A stretch of 60,348 nt of DNA from a virus, in IMG/VR virus record IMGVR_UViG_3300042090_000783, positions 1 to 60,348 of that record, one strand, 5' to 3'. The notes beneath the pieces are model-generated. The model saw nothing but the letters and a program-made list of their open reading frames with translations, was not told where the DNA came from and made no database searches. Below are positions 16,648 through 23,507 of this stretch, in pieces (position 1 is the first letter of the stretch; each line of letters starts with the position of its first letter). The translations under genes were made by a program, and so were the position numbers.

Positions 16648-17390
16648 CTTTTAACGTGCCGCTTTGATTTCAGACTGCGTCGCACCACAGCAGGCGCCAT
16701 CTTGATCCAGCGTCCTATCCTCGGGCGCGCGGCACGCAAGGTGTTTCTAAACAGATCGGGGTGCACCAAAGCCGGCGGTGCGGCCGATGACGCTGCCTCG
16801 GCCAGTCGTGGATAAGAGGCAAGAGCGTCGCGTGCGGCATATACCAGCACGTTTTGCTTGTACCACCACGTCACTTTTGGGTTTTCCCAAACCCGCATGC
16901 GAATGGCGTCGATCGGAACATACCCTCGCGCGACGAAGAGGTCGGCCCAGTATGCGGGCCATTGTTCATTGACGTGGTGGAGGCCGCCCTGCCCAGGTAT
17001 GGCGGCGGCGAATAGCACGATAGGAGCAAGACGGGTCAACTCGCTGACGAAATTCTCCGCCACTTCCGGCGGCAGATGTTCTGCGACTTCCAGGCTCATC
17101 GCGAGGTCGAAGCGACGATCAATCGGCAGCGCTGCGCCGAGTTCCGCACGTTGGAACTTGTCCCGGCCAATCTTCAGCAAGTCGTCGTCGATCCACGGTC
17201 CGTCGAGCCCAAGAATATCGGTAATCCCATGCGCCGCGAACACGGATAGCCAGCCGCCGTCGCCGCATCCGACATCGATGACGCTTCGAGCGCCAGTTAG
17301 ATCGAGCGCCAGGGGCACGATTTCTCGTGCCGAAATCTCGGCTGTCGTGTCGAGGTCGCGATAGAATTTGCGGTCGTATCTGGTCTTCAT
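16644..17390 (-). CDS. Class I SAM-dependent methyltransferase (moron)
   Basis: The 248-residue product has a Rossmann methyltransferase core: motif I VIDVGCGDGGWLSVF (about residues 37-51), an acidic LGLDGPWID motif II, motif IV RFDLAMSLEVAEHLP, and a later HHVNEQWPAYWADLF typical of small-molecule or glycan methyltransferases. It is transcribed against the fibre operon and ends convergent with it. The position beside the fibres suggests modification of a surface sugar or other host target, perhaps excluding other phages. The substrate is unknown. Confidence 0.78.
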   Translation of the reverse strand: MKTRYDRKFYRDLDTTAEISAREIVPLALDLTGARSVIDVGCGDGGWLSVFAAHGITDILGLDGPWIDDDLLKIGRDKFQRAELGAALPIDRRFDLAMSLEVAEHLPPEVAENFVSELTRLAPIVLFAAAIPGQGGLHHVNEQWPAYWADLFVARGYVPIDAIRMRVWENPKVTWWYKQNVLVYAARDALASYPRLAEAASSAAPPALVHPDLFRNTLRAARPRIGRWIKMAPAVVRRSLKSKRHVKS

Positions 17391-17528
17391 GAGCGCCCCT
17401 TTATTCCCCGAAAAGTCGTATAGCCCGCGTCGTCCCTGCTGTCACGGAAGAGGCCAAACTAGGACCCCCGCGCGGCCGAACGCGAGCATCGCCATCATCT
17501 GATCATCTCAATCACCTGTTGTTGTCCC

Positions 17529-17552
17529 AGGCCGTCAGCACGCGGCCTTTTT
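17529..17552 (+). terminator. Rho-independent terminator
   Basis: AGGCCG (17529-17534) pairs with CGGCCT (17543-17548) over an 8-base loop and is followed by a run of five T. The rest of 17391-17575 holds no gene and separates the leftward methyltransferase from the rightward lysis cassette. Confidence 0.65.
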
Positions 17553-17575
17553 CATGTCCAAGGAGACTTCGCCGA

Positions 17576-17995
17576 ATGCCCGACGCCAAAGAAACAGAAA
17601 CGTCCACCAACCCCATCGTCTGGCTGCTACGCGCCATTGGCCGCAACGGGCCGACGGCCGGCTCCTACCGGCTCGTCACCGGCCTCTTCCTCGCGTCGCT
17701 CAGTGGCGTGAGCATTCTCGGGTATCGCGAGCTGACCCAATACGACGACCGGCAGGCATCGATCCTGCGGCTCGAGCAAGCCAACGCCATCGAGATCGCG
17801 ACCGTGACGGCGGCGCTGAGAGAGCGGTCGGACGATTGGGACCGGCAGCGCCGCGAGATCGTGGAGGCGCTCAATGCGATGCGGCTGTCGATCGGCGACG
17901 TCGAGCGGCGGCAGGCCGCATCTGACGGACGCCTGAACGCGGTCGAGGGCGAGATGCAGTATTGGCGCTCGCCGGCGAGCAACGCGCACCGATGA
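17576..17995 (+). CDS. Membrane-anchored coiled-coil protein of the lysis cassette
   Basis: The 139-residue product starts at the ATG 17576 with AAGGAGA before it. Residues 30-49 are hydrophobic (YRLVTGLFLASLSGVSILGY) and predict one membrane span. Residues 55-130 are charged and helical (LRLEQANAIEIATVTAALRE), fitting a periplasmic coiled coil. It could be a holin partner or an inner-membrane spanin-like protein. The stop overlaps the next start (ATGA). Confidence 0.55.
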   Translation: MPDAKETETSTNPIVWLLRAIGRNGPTAGSYRLVTGLFLASLSGVSILGYRELTQYDDRQASILRLEQANAIEIATVTAALRERSDDWDRQRREIVEALNAMRLSIGDVERRQAASDGRLNAVEGEMQYWRSPASNAHR

Positions 17996-18270
17996 CCGGG
18001 CGCCTCGATCGGGTCACCACGGGCAGCCTTCTTCGCGCCCTTCGACGCGTCGAGTTCGGCCCCGTCTCGATCGCGATCCTGGGCGCTCTCGCCGAGCGGC
18101 CCGGCCGCATCTGCACTTATGCCGAAATGGCCGAGAGGGTGTGGGGCGCCGACGGCGGCCCTGACGACTGCCTCGATAATTTCCGCGTCCTGATCGGTCG
18201 CATGCGCAAGCGCGGCGTCCCGATCGTGGCGCACAAGGGGCGCGGCTACAGCTTGGAGCGTGCGGCATGA
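17992..18270 (+). CDS. Stand-alone OmpR/PhoB-type winged-helix DNA-binding protein
   Basis: The 92-residue product is almost entirely a Trans_reg_C winged helix: GPVSIAILGALAERPGR, then CTYAEMAERVWGADGGPDD, then NFRVLIGRMRKRG, then VAHKGRGYSL, which is the wing end typical of OmpR-type domains. There is no receiver domain. It is translationally coupled on both sides (ATGA) inside the lysis cassette, suggesting a late or lysis-timing regulator. Confidence 0.75.
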   Translation: MTGRLDRVTTGSLLRALRRVEFGPVSIAILGALAERPGRICTYAEMAERVWGADGGPDDCLDNFRVLIGRMRKRGVPIVAHKGRGYSLERAA

Positions 18271-18428
18271 GCGCCGAGGACAAGATCTTCAAGCGCCTCG
18301 ACCCGCCGAAGCCCAAACCGCGGCCCGAACCAAAGTCGCATTGGGTCTGCATCAACGGGCATCGCCGCTGGGCACATGAGCCGCTGTGCCCGCTGTGCGG
18401 CGCCGACAATGCGAAAGGTGAGCCATGA
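18267..18428 (+). CDS. Small CxxC / His zinc-binding-like protein
   Basis: The 53-residue product starts in ATGA overlap and ends in ATGA overlap with the next gene. A Lys/Pro-rich N-terminus is followed by WVCINGHRRWAHEPLCPLCG, which has Cys, His and a CxxC pair that could form a zinc knuckle. Function is unknown. The four-base overlaps support it as real. Confidence 0.6.
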   Translation: MSAEDKIFKRLDPPKPKPRPEPKSHWVCINGHRRWAHEPLCPLCGADNAKGEP

Positions 18429-19012
18429 GCGATGAGCCGACGCGCGGGGAACGCAACAATAACCCCGGCAACATCAATTTCACGCCATCTGTCCAGTATG
18501 TCGGCCAGCTCGGCATCGAGATCGTGCCGCCCGGCGAGCATTACGCGCCCCGCTTTGCCCGCTTCGACACGCCGCAGAATGGGCTCCGCGCTTTGTGCGT
18601 GCTGCTCAAAGTCTATTACCAGCGACACGGCCTGCACACCGTCGCCGGCATCATCACGCGATGGGCGCCGGCAAGCGACCACAACCCGACGCGGGCCTAC
18701 ACCGGCGACGTGGCGAAGGAGATGGGCGTCGCACCCGATGCCGTCATCCTACTGAGCCAACCCGACGTGATGGCGTCTATGGCGACCGCGATCGTCCGGC
18801 AGGAGAACGACCGCGTCATCTACCCGGCCGCGATGATCCATGCCGCGGCCGAGAACGCGCTCGGCACGACAACACCGGAAGCGCCGCGATCGGTCGCTTT
18901 GCCGCCGCTTCCAGAGCCTCATGCCGCGATCGTCGAGCAGGCGCTGGCAGAGCCGGCGCCGTCGCTATGGCAGCGCTTCACGAATACCCTATCGAAATGG
19001 AGATCATCATGA
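18425..19012 (+). CDS. Putative virion or lysis muralytic protein (ERNNNPGNI family)
   Basis: The 195-residue product begins with the RGERNNNPGNI motif of a widespread phage family annotated as structural or lysozyme-like. Further family features are APRFARFDTPQNGLRALCVLL, then RHGLHTVAGIITRWAP. Members probably contact peptidoglycan. Catalytic residues cannot be assigned with certainty. It is the best endolysin candidate in the cassette, since no other lysozyme or amidase is present. The C-terminus is a Pro/Ala-rich linker and a short amphipathic helix. Confidence 0.58.
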   Translation: MSDEPTRGERNNNPGNINFTPSVQYVGQLGIEIVPPGEHYAPRFARFDTPQNGLRALCVLLKVYYQRHGLHTVAGIITRWAPASDHNPTRAYTGDVAKEMGVAPDAVILLSQPDVMASMATAIVRQENDRVIYPAAMIHAAAENALGTTTPEAPRSVALPPLPEPHAAIVEQALAEPAPSLWQRFTNTLSKWRSS

Positions 19013-19242
19013 TCGATCCCACGGGCGGTTTCATCGACCTCGCGTGCGACAACCGCCAACTCCTCTATTGGCTGGCCGCAGCCGTGATTGCGCTGCTGGT
19101 GCACTTCGGCTGCTCGATCGCGACAGCGACAACGAAGACGCCAGATCCGAGCACCCGTGCCGGCAAGGCGTACAAGCTCCTCGAGGCCATCGCTCTCATT
19201 ACGCAGCGGGCGAAAGACACCGGCACGCCGCCGGCCGCCTAA
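19009..19242 (+). CDS. Small single-span membrane protein, holin candidate
   Basis: The 77-residue product starts in an ATGA overlap with the endolysin candidate. Residues 18-41 (LLYWLAAAVIALLVHFGCSIATA) predict one membrane span, and the C-terminus is a charged helix. Size, span and position suit a holin or a related lysis protein. The hydrophobic region could also be read as a signal anchor. Confidence 0.6.
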   Translation: MIDPTGGFIDLACDNRQLLYWLAAAVIALLVHFGCSIATATTKTPDPSTRAGKAYKLLEAIALITQRAKDTGTPPAA

Positions 19243-19322
19243 ATCCCTTTGCGAGCGGCGCTAAGCCGTCGCGGCTCGCTCCGACCAATCACAACGGCTG
19301 CCCCCTACTTAAGGACTCTCCG

Positions 19323-19628
19323 ATGACCGATGTTATTGGCACCATTGGCGCCGACGCGAAGACGCTGTTCAACGATTTCGTCACCGACGCTTTGCCAGTC
19401 GCCGTTCCGGCGATCGAGACTTTCAATACCGAGATGGCGGGCACGCCGTCGGCAACTGAGTTCGCCGCCGCGTCGGCGCAGCTCGAGGCCACTTTGATCG
19501 CCCAGGGCCCAGCCGTGCTGCAAGCCTGGGTCAAGCAGGTCAACGCGATGATCTCGGGTCTTGCCAGCAAATTCGAAGCGTCAGTCTCGGCTGGGGCGTC
19601 GAGCGGCACCACGTCCACCGGTTCCTGA
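19323..19628 (+). CDS. Small Ala-rich helical protein
   Basis: The 101-residue product starts at the ATG 19323 with AAGGA before it and ends just before a strong terminator. It is helical, Ala/Thr-rich, acidic near the N-terminus and has a Ser/Thr/Gly tail. No membrane span is evident. Function is unknown. The preceding 80 bases hold no gene. Confidence 0.55.
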   Translation: MTDVIGTIGADAKTLFNDFVTDALPVAVPAIETFNTEMAGTPSATEFAAASAQLEATLIAQGPAVLQAWVKQVNAMISGLASKFEASVSAGASSGTTSTGS

Positions 19629-19655
19629 CCGACCATCCACCACGCCCTTGCGACG

Positions 19656-19680
19656 GGGCGCCTTCGGGCGCCCTTTCGCT
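19656..19680 (+). terminator. Strong rho-independent terminator
   Basis: GGGCGCC (19656-19662) pairs perfectly with GGCGCCC (19667-19673) around a TTCG tetraloop, followed by tttcgctt. It separates the first lysis operon from the lipase-spanin genes and closely resembles the terminator at 2981-3009. Confidence 0.8.
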
Positions 19681-19700
19681 TCACAGAAGGGAATTTGACG

Positions 19701-19943
19701 ATGCACTACAGGAACGGCCGCGAGGCCAAGAATGGCGACAAGATCGTGAAACTTGAAGGCGGCAAGGTTGTCGCTTTCGGCGTTCTGCACAGCGCCACTC
19801 CGGGGGACGACTACTGCAACGGCAATATCGCAGTCATTCAGCAGGCAACCGACTACGCCTGCATGGTCGATTGCATCCATGTTGACGACTTGGCGGAGAT
19901 CCTGGCGGCGAACGGTCTCGATCATCGCCCTGAGGGCAAGTAG
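19701..19943 (+). CDS. Small soluble protein of unknown function
   Basis: The 80-residue product starts at the ATG 19701; a TTG six bases earlier is less likely. GAAGGG lies upstream. The sequence (HYRNGREAKNGDKIVKLEGG) predicts a small beta-rich domain of the kind common in phage accessory proteins. It follows the terminator, so it may start a new transcript. Confidence 0.55.
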   Translation: MHYRNGREAKNGDKIVKLEGGKVVAFGVLHSATPGDDYCNGNIAVIQQATDYACMVDCIHVDDLAEILAANGLDHRPEGK

Positions 19944-19960
19944 GAAAGCGAGGCCGCGCC

Positions 19961-20617
19961 ATGTTGACCGACCTCGACGCCGTCGACCTGATCCAGCTCA
20001 GCTACCAGGCCGACAGCAAGTGGGACTTCCTGTGGCGCGGCCCCTCTGATGACGACCTGACCGTCTGCGTCCTGCGTATCGGTGGCCTGACCGCAATCGT
20101 CTTCCCTGGCACAACCGACGTGCAGGGATGGCTCCGCGACTTCGAGGCGGTCGATGCTACGCCGCACGATCATCCTCAGCTCGGGCCTGTCCATGTCGGC
20201 TTCTGGGCCGGGATGGATCAGGCCTACCAGATCCTCGATCAACAGCGATTCCTCGACGGGCCGCTGCTCGTCGCCGGTCACTCCCTCGGTGCTGCGCGCG
20301 CCATCCTGTTCTCGGGCCTGCTGACCGCCGCTGGCAAGCCACCTCTGGCTATCGTGACGTGCGGCGAGCCGCGCGCTGGCATGGCGGCCTTGGTCAGGCT
20401 GCTCGAGCCCGTGCCCATCCGCTCGTATCGCAACCGGGAAGACCCGGTGTGGGCGGTGCCGTTCCATCTGCCTTTGTTCGGCTACGACCACCCGCGCCCG
20501 CCGATCGCGCTCGATGCGGCGCCGATGGCCAATGATCCCTGGGGCCCGCTCGCCGATCATCACATCGAGCTCTATGCGGCCGGTGTCGGCGCGCTCGACC
20601 CGGCGCCATCAATATGA
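19961..20617 (+). CDS. Lipase class 3-like alpha/beta hydrolase
   Basis: The 218-residue product shows the lipase pattern: IVFPGTTDVQGWLRDF (oxyanion region), LVAGHSLGAARAIL with the nucleophile Ser in GHSLG near residue 109, a probable catalytic Asp in NREDPVWAVP, and a likely His in DHHIELY near the C-terminus. It has no obvious signal peptide. It overlaps the spanin-like genes by ATGA, so it probably acts in lysis or release, perhaps on membrane lipids or esterified surface polymers. This recalls LysB in mycobacteriophages, but the sequence is not clearly LysB. Confidence 0.8.
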   Translation: MLTDLDAVDLIQLSYQADSKWDFLWRGPSDDDLTVCVLRIGGLTAIVFPGTTDVQGWLRDFEAVDATPHDHPQLGPVHVGFWAGMDQAYQILDQQRFLDGPLLVAGHSLGAARAILFSGLLTAAGKPPLAIVTCGEPRAGMAALVRLLEPVPIRSYRNREDPVWAVPFHLPLFGYDHPRPPIALDAAPMANDPWGPLADHHIELYAAGVGALDPAPSI

Positions 20618-20865
20618 GCGGCCTCATCACCGGCGCCGGTGCGATCGGCGCGATTGCCAGCGCCATCTCGGCCGTCACGGGAGCGTTCTCGGCGCTCGCC
20701 GGGCTCGTGACCAACCTCGCCATCTTCAAGGCCGGCCAGCAGAAGCAAGCCGCCGCCGATTCAGCCAGGACCGTCGATGTCGTCGAGGCTGAGCGGCAGG
20801 CCGATCTCGCGGCGCCGACGACGCGGCAGGGGTTCGAGGAAGCGGGGGAGCGGCACGAGCTATGA
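20614..20865 (+). CDS. Small membrane protein, inner-membrane spanin candidate
   Basis: The 83-residue product starts in ATGA overlap with the lipase gene. A hydrophobic, Gly/Ala-rich N-terminal region (residues 2-37) is followed by a charged helical C-terminus (KAGQQKQAAADSARTVDVVE). Paired with the lipoprotein gene immediately downstream it fits an Rz-like role, though it is shorter than most Rz proteins. Confidence 0.55.
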   Translation: MSGLITGAGAIGAIASAISAVTGAFSALAGLVTNLAIFKAGQQKQAAADSARTVDVVEAERQADLAAPTTRQGFEEAGERHEL

Positions 20866-21107
20866 GACAGGCGATAGCGATCGGCGCAGCCGTGGCGATG
20901 GCGGTCGGCGAACTGGTGGCGTGTGGCGTGTCCGTCCCCAGCCCGGCGGCGACCTGCGGCTACGTGACGCCGCTGCCCGATCAGCAACAGGACGCCATCG
21001 TCGCTGCGGAGAGAAAGCTGCCTGACGATTCCCCGCTGATCCCGGCGCTCGTTGACTGGCACCGGATGCGGGACGAGGCGCGGGCGTGTGCGAAGGCGGC
21101 GCGGTGA
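20862..21107 (+). CDS. Lipoprotein, Rz1-like outer-membrane spanin candidate
   Basis: The 81-residue product starts in ATGA overlap. Its N-terminus is a signal peptide with a lipobox-like LVAC at residues 18-21, so Cys21 would be lipidated. The mature protein has Pro and Cys residues and a charged C-terminal helix. Position after a membrane protein gene supports an o-spanin role. Confidence 0.6.
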   Translation: MRQAIAIGAAVAMAVGELVACGVSVPSPAATCGYVTPLPDQQQDAIVAAERKLPDDSPLIPALVDWHRMRDEARACAKAAR

Positions 21108-21277
21108 GGCGGCTCGCTCTCCTGGCGCTTGTCCTGTGCGCCGTCCCAGCCGCGGCGCGGGAGCATCGGACGCGCATGGCGAGCTGCCCCGACGACGGCT
21201 ACGAGGCGGTCATGCGCGACGATTTCTCGATGGCGTGCGCGCCGTCGGCGACGCTGATCCCGATGCGGGAGGAGTGA
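21104..21277 (+). CDS. Small secreted protein with two Cys
   Basis: From a GTG at 21104 that overlaps the previous stop (GTGA) the product is 57 residues. Residues 1-18 (VRRLALLALVLCAVPAAA) form a signal peptide with an AAA site. The mature part is about 39 residues with two Cys that could form a disulphide. This is an extra exported gene behind the spanin-like pair. Function is unknown. Confidence 0.58.
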   Translation: MRRLALLALVLCAVPAAAREHRTRMASCPDDGYEAVMRDDFSMACAPSATLIPMREE

Positions 21278-21350
21278 GGCTGCCGCACGGCTGATCCATT
21301 GGAATGCCACTGCAATGGCATTGTAATTCCCCCGAATCGGAGGGGAGGGA

Positions 21351-21386
21351 AGGGCGGTCGCTCCGAGAGGGGTGGCCGCCCTTTTT
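21351..21386 (+). terminator. Rho-independent terminator ending the late operon
   Basis: AGGGCGG (21351-21357) pairs with CCGCCCT (21376-21382), followed by TTTTT. A second, short dyad (aatgcca/tggcatt) lies about 30 bases upstream. It closes the rightward lysis transcripts before attP. Confidence 0.8.
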
Positions 21387-21459
21387 GCGTTTCAGGTGAT
21401 GTTTCGTCCACATAACGCACACCTTGATTTCCGCATTGTGCGCTAAGTGCTTGAAATCG

Positions 21460-21512
21460 TGGTGGGCGCTAGAGGGATTGAACCTCTGACCCCTTCCATG
21501 TCAAGGAAGTGC
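21460..21512 (-). other. Phage attachment site attP, tRNA-Val(GAC) 3' half
   Basis: Read on the minus strand this is the 3' part of a tRNA. It has an anticodon stem (cttcc/ggaag) with loop TTGACAT (anticodon GAC, Val), a variable loop gggtc, a T arm (agagg, loop ttcaatc, cctct), a 7-base acceptor strand agcgccc, a discriminator A and CCA. The 5' half is absent, so it is not a functional tRNA gene. Integration here would rebuild the host tRNA-Val gene. The integrase gene lies next to it. Confidence 0.85.
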
Positions 21513-21565
21513 GTCCGCCGCAAATGGCGGATTTCCGCGGCGGCGGGTGTCGCCGTTCGCGGAAC

Positions 21566-21606
21566 GTGTGCAGAACCGGCGACGGTAGCGCACACATTCT
21601 GCACAC
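21566..21606. repeat. Inverted repeat between attP and integrase, possible arm sites
   Basis: GTGTGCAGAA (21566-21575) and TTCTGCACAC (21597-21606) are perfect inverted 10-mers separated by 21 bases, lying between the attP core and the int stop codon. They are good candidates for integrase or excisionase binding sites. Confidence 0.5.
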
Positions 21607-21619
21607 ATGAAATCGTCGT

Positions 21620-22726
21620 TCACGATTTGCGCTCCATCGCCGCCCGAGCCTCGCTCAGATAGTCCGGGTGGTGATGGGCATAGAGCTCGGTCGTGCGCGC
21701 CACGCTGTGGCCCAGGTAGCCGCTGATCTGCCACATCGGCACGCCGCGCTGCGCCATCCAGGTCCCGGCCGTATGCCGCAAGGTGTGGCTTGTGCAGTCC
21801 GGGATGTCGGCGCGCGCCGCCGCTCCGTTGAACCCCGTCTTCACGTCGGCCACCCTCTCGCCGCGGTAGGCGATGACATGCTCGGACGCAGCCCGCTTGT
21901 GGGCTCGCCGAAGGGCGGCGAGGAGCGACCGCGGCACCGGGATGATGGGACGCCGCTTGTTGGTCTGGAGCCGGCTGGGCGGGTTGAAGTCGATGACGCC
22001 GGCCACCAGGTCGACCTGGCGCCATTTCAGATCCAGGATGGCGCCGCGCCGCTGGCCGCTGTAGAGCGCCACCAGGATGTAGAGGGGCAGGTGCAGGCGC
22101 CCCTGGGGGCTCTTGCGCGCTTCGCGAAGCAGCGCCGCAGCCTGGGCGCGGGTGATCCAAAAATCGCGACCCCTGGGCGCCTGGGGCACCGGGACGTGAT
22201 AGTCGCCGGGCTGCAGGCGCTTTTGCTGGACGGCATGGCGGATCGCCGGACGCAGGGTCCCGGCCAGCTCGCGGATGATGGTGCCGTCGCTCACCCCGCG
22301 CGGCACTTCCTCGAGCGTCCCGTCCGCCGTCGTCCTGACCGTGTTGGTCCGGCGCCACGTCCAGTATTCCTTGACGCGGCCGGAGGTCAGGGCCTCGATC
22401 GTGTCGCCGTGGAAGAAGTAGGCGAGGGGCTGGACGAGGTGCTTGATCGTGTCGGGCGACGCGACCTCGCCGCCGTGGTCTTCCGAATAGCCCCTCAGGA
22501 CGTCGGAGACGAGGACCGCAGCGGGATCACCTGAGCGGGCTGCGCGCCGCCTGTGGCGTTCGGCGAGCCATGCCTCGAAGGCTTCCTGGGCTCGCCCTGG
22601 GTCTTGATGGCCTGTACTCGCTTTCCGGCGCCGCCCGGCCTCGGTCCAGACGATGTAATAGGTGGCCTGGGTCCAGCCGGCATTTCTGATGGCGACGAGA
22701 CGCGGTCCGAGGTTGGGGCGGGGCAT
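21620..22726 (-). CDS. int: Tyrosine-family site-specific integrase
   Basis: The 368-residue product has an N-terminal SAM-like arm domain and a C-terminal catalytic domain. The active-site residues are visible: Arg in YSGQRRGAILDLKW (near 243), a beta-hairpin Lys region, HTLRHTAGTW (about 315) with His and Arg, GHS (His near 339), and the nucleophile Tyr in TTELYAHHHPDY. It ends 108 bases from the attP core. Its 5' end is overlapped by the excisionase-like gene, so the two are made from one leftward transcript. Confidence 0.93.
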   Translation of the reverse strand: MPRPNLGPRLVAIRNAGWTQATYYIVWTEAGRRRKASTGHQDPGRAQEAFEAWLAERHRRRAARSGDPAAVLVSDVLRGYSEDHGGEVASPDTIKHLVQPLAYFFHGDTIEALTSGRVKEYWTWRRTNTVRTTADGTLEEVPRGVSDGTIIRELAGTLRPAIRHAVQQKRLQPGDYHVPVPQAPRGRDFWITRAQAAALLREARKSPQGRLHLPLYILVALYSGQRRGAILDLKWRQVDLVAGVIDFNPPSRLQTNKRRPIIPVPRSLLAALRRAHKRAASEHVIAYRGERVADVKTGFNGAAARADIPDCTSHTLRHTAGTWMAQRGVPMWQISGYLGHSVARTTELYAHHHPDYLSEARAAMERKS

Positions 22727-22926
22727 TGGCGGGCGATCTCCAGGAAGGCGAGCACGTCGGCCCTACGATACAGCCATTTGCCGGCGACGCGAGTGCCGAT
22801 GAGCCGGCCCGCCTCGCGCTCCGACCGGATCGACCGGGGCTTGATATGGCGGCCGCTCGGGTCGAGCAGCGCCGCGACCTCGGCGTCGGTGTAGTAGGGG
22901 TCGATGTCGCGGGCGGCTTCGGTCAC
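22495..22926 (-). CDS. Excisionase-like MerR-type helix-turn-helix protein, overlapping int
   Basis: The 143-residue product starts with a GTG in a GTGA overlap with the upstream gene. Residues 10-63 form a winged HTH (YYTDAEVAALLDPSG, then RSIRSEREAGRLIGTRV, then WLYRRADVLAFLE), typical of recombination directionality factors. The Pro/Ser-rich C-terminal 75 residues lie out of frame over the first 232 bases of int. The position beside int supports control of excision. Confidence 0.72.
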   Translation of the reverse strand: MTEAARDIDPYYTDAEVAALLDPSGRHIKPRSIRSEREAGRLIGTRVAGKWLYRRADVLAFLEIARQCPAPTSDRVSSPSEMPAGPRPPITSSGPRPGGAGKRVQAIKTQGEPRKPSRHGSPNATGGAQPAQVIPLRSSSPTS

Positions 22927-23507
22927 GCTGCCTCCAGCTTATCGATGTTCCGCCGCTCGACGCGGAAGGTGAGCGCTACCACCTCGGGGTTGGCATCCCA
23001 GGAATCGCCGCTGTGCAGCTTGATCCAATAAGCGCCGAATGCGGTCCGCGCCGAAGATAGGCATTCCCCTGTGTCGCCGGGCTCTTCCATCGACCATCGA
23101 TCGGCGTTTGTCGGGTACTGCGACTGATATTTTGAGATGGGGATGTCATCGAAGCGCTTGGCGCCTTCCGCCATTGCGTCTGCTGGCGAAATGTCGTTCA
23201 GCCGCTCGATCCGATTCGCGGTGACGATCAGCGTCAGACGGCTCGCCCAGCGCGGCATGTGGATCGAGGGGCGAGGCTTCGTCCAGTCGCCACCCTCCGG
23301 GTTACCATCGGCCCAATACCATGGCGGCAGAATGCCACCGCGGTCGCAGTCCAGGCCGTCGTAAGAGAACGTCTCGCGCACCCAAAGCCGGTCGCCCGGC
23401 TTGCACCTTGCCAGCGGGCTCGTCGCCAGTCGGCGCGTCATGGTCTTTCGGCCGGCGAGCAGCGCGCGCACCATCGGGCCGCTGAAGATGATGGGGCGGT
23501 CAGCCAC
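22923..23507 (-). CDS. ASCH-like phage early protein
   Basis: The 194-residue product begins ADRPIIFSGPMVRALLAGRKTMTRR, continues with PGDRLWVRETF and RPSIHMPRWASRLTL, and ends SWDANPEVVALTF. This is a family found in many temperate phages next to Gp37/Gp68-type genes. It resembles the ASCH fold (RNA- or modified-base-binding). The true role is unknown. It overlaps the next gene by 8 bases. Confidence 0.65.
   Translation of the reverse strand: MADRPIIFSGPMVRALLAGRKTMTRRLATSPLARCKPGDRLWVRETFSYDGLDCDRGGILPPWYWADGNPEGGDWTKPRPSIHMPRWASRLTLIVTANRIERLNDISPADAMAEGAKRFDDIPISKYQSQYPTNADRWSMEEPGDTGECLSSARTAFGAYWIKLHSGDSWDANPEVVALTFRVERRNIDKLEAA

Noticed and set aside
21460-21512. A functional tRNA gene
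   Set aside because: Only the anticodon arm to CCA is present; the D arm and 5' acceptor strand are missing.
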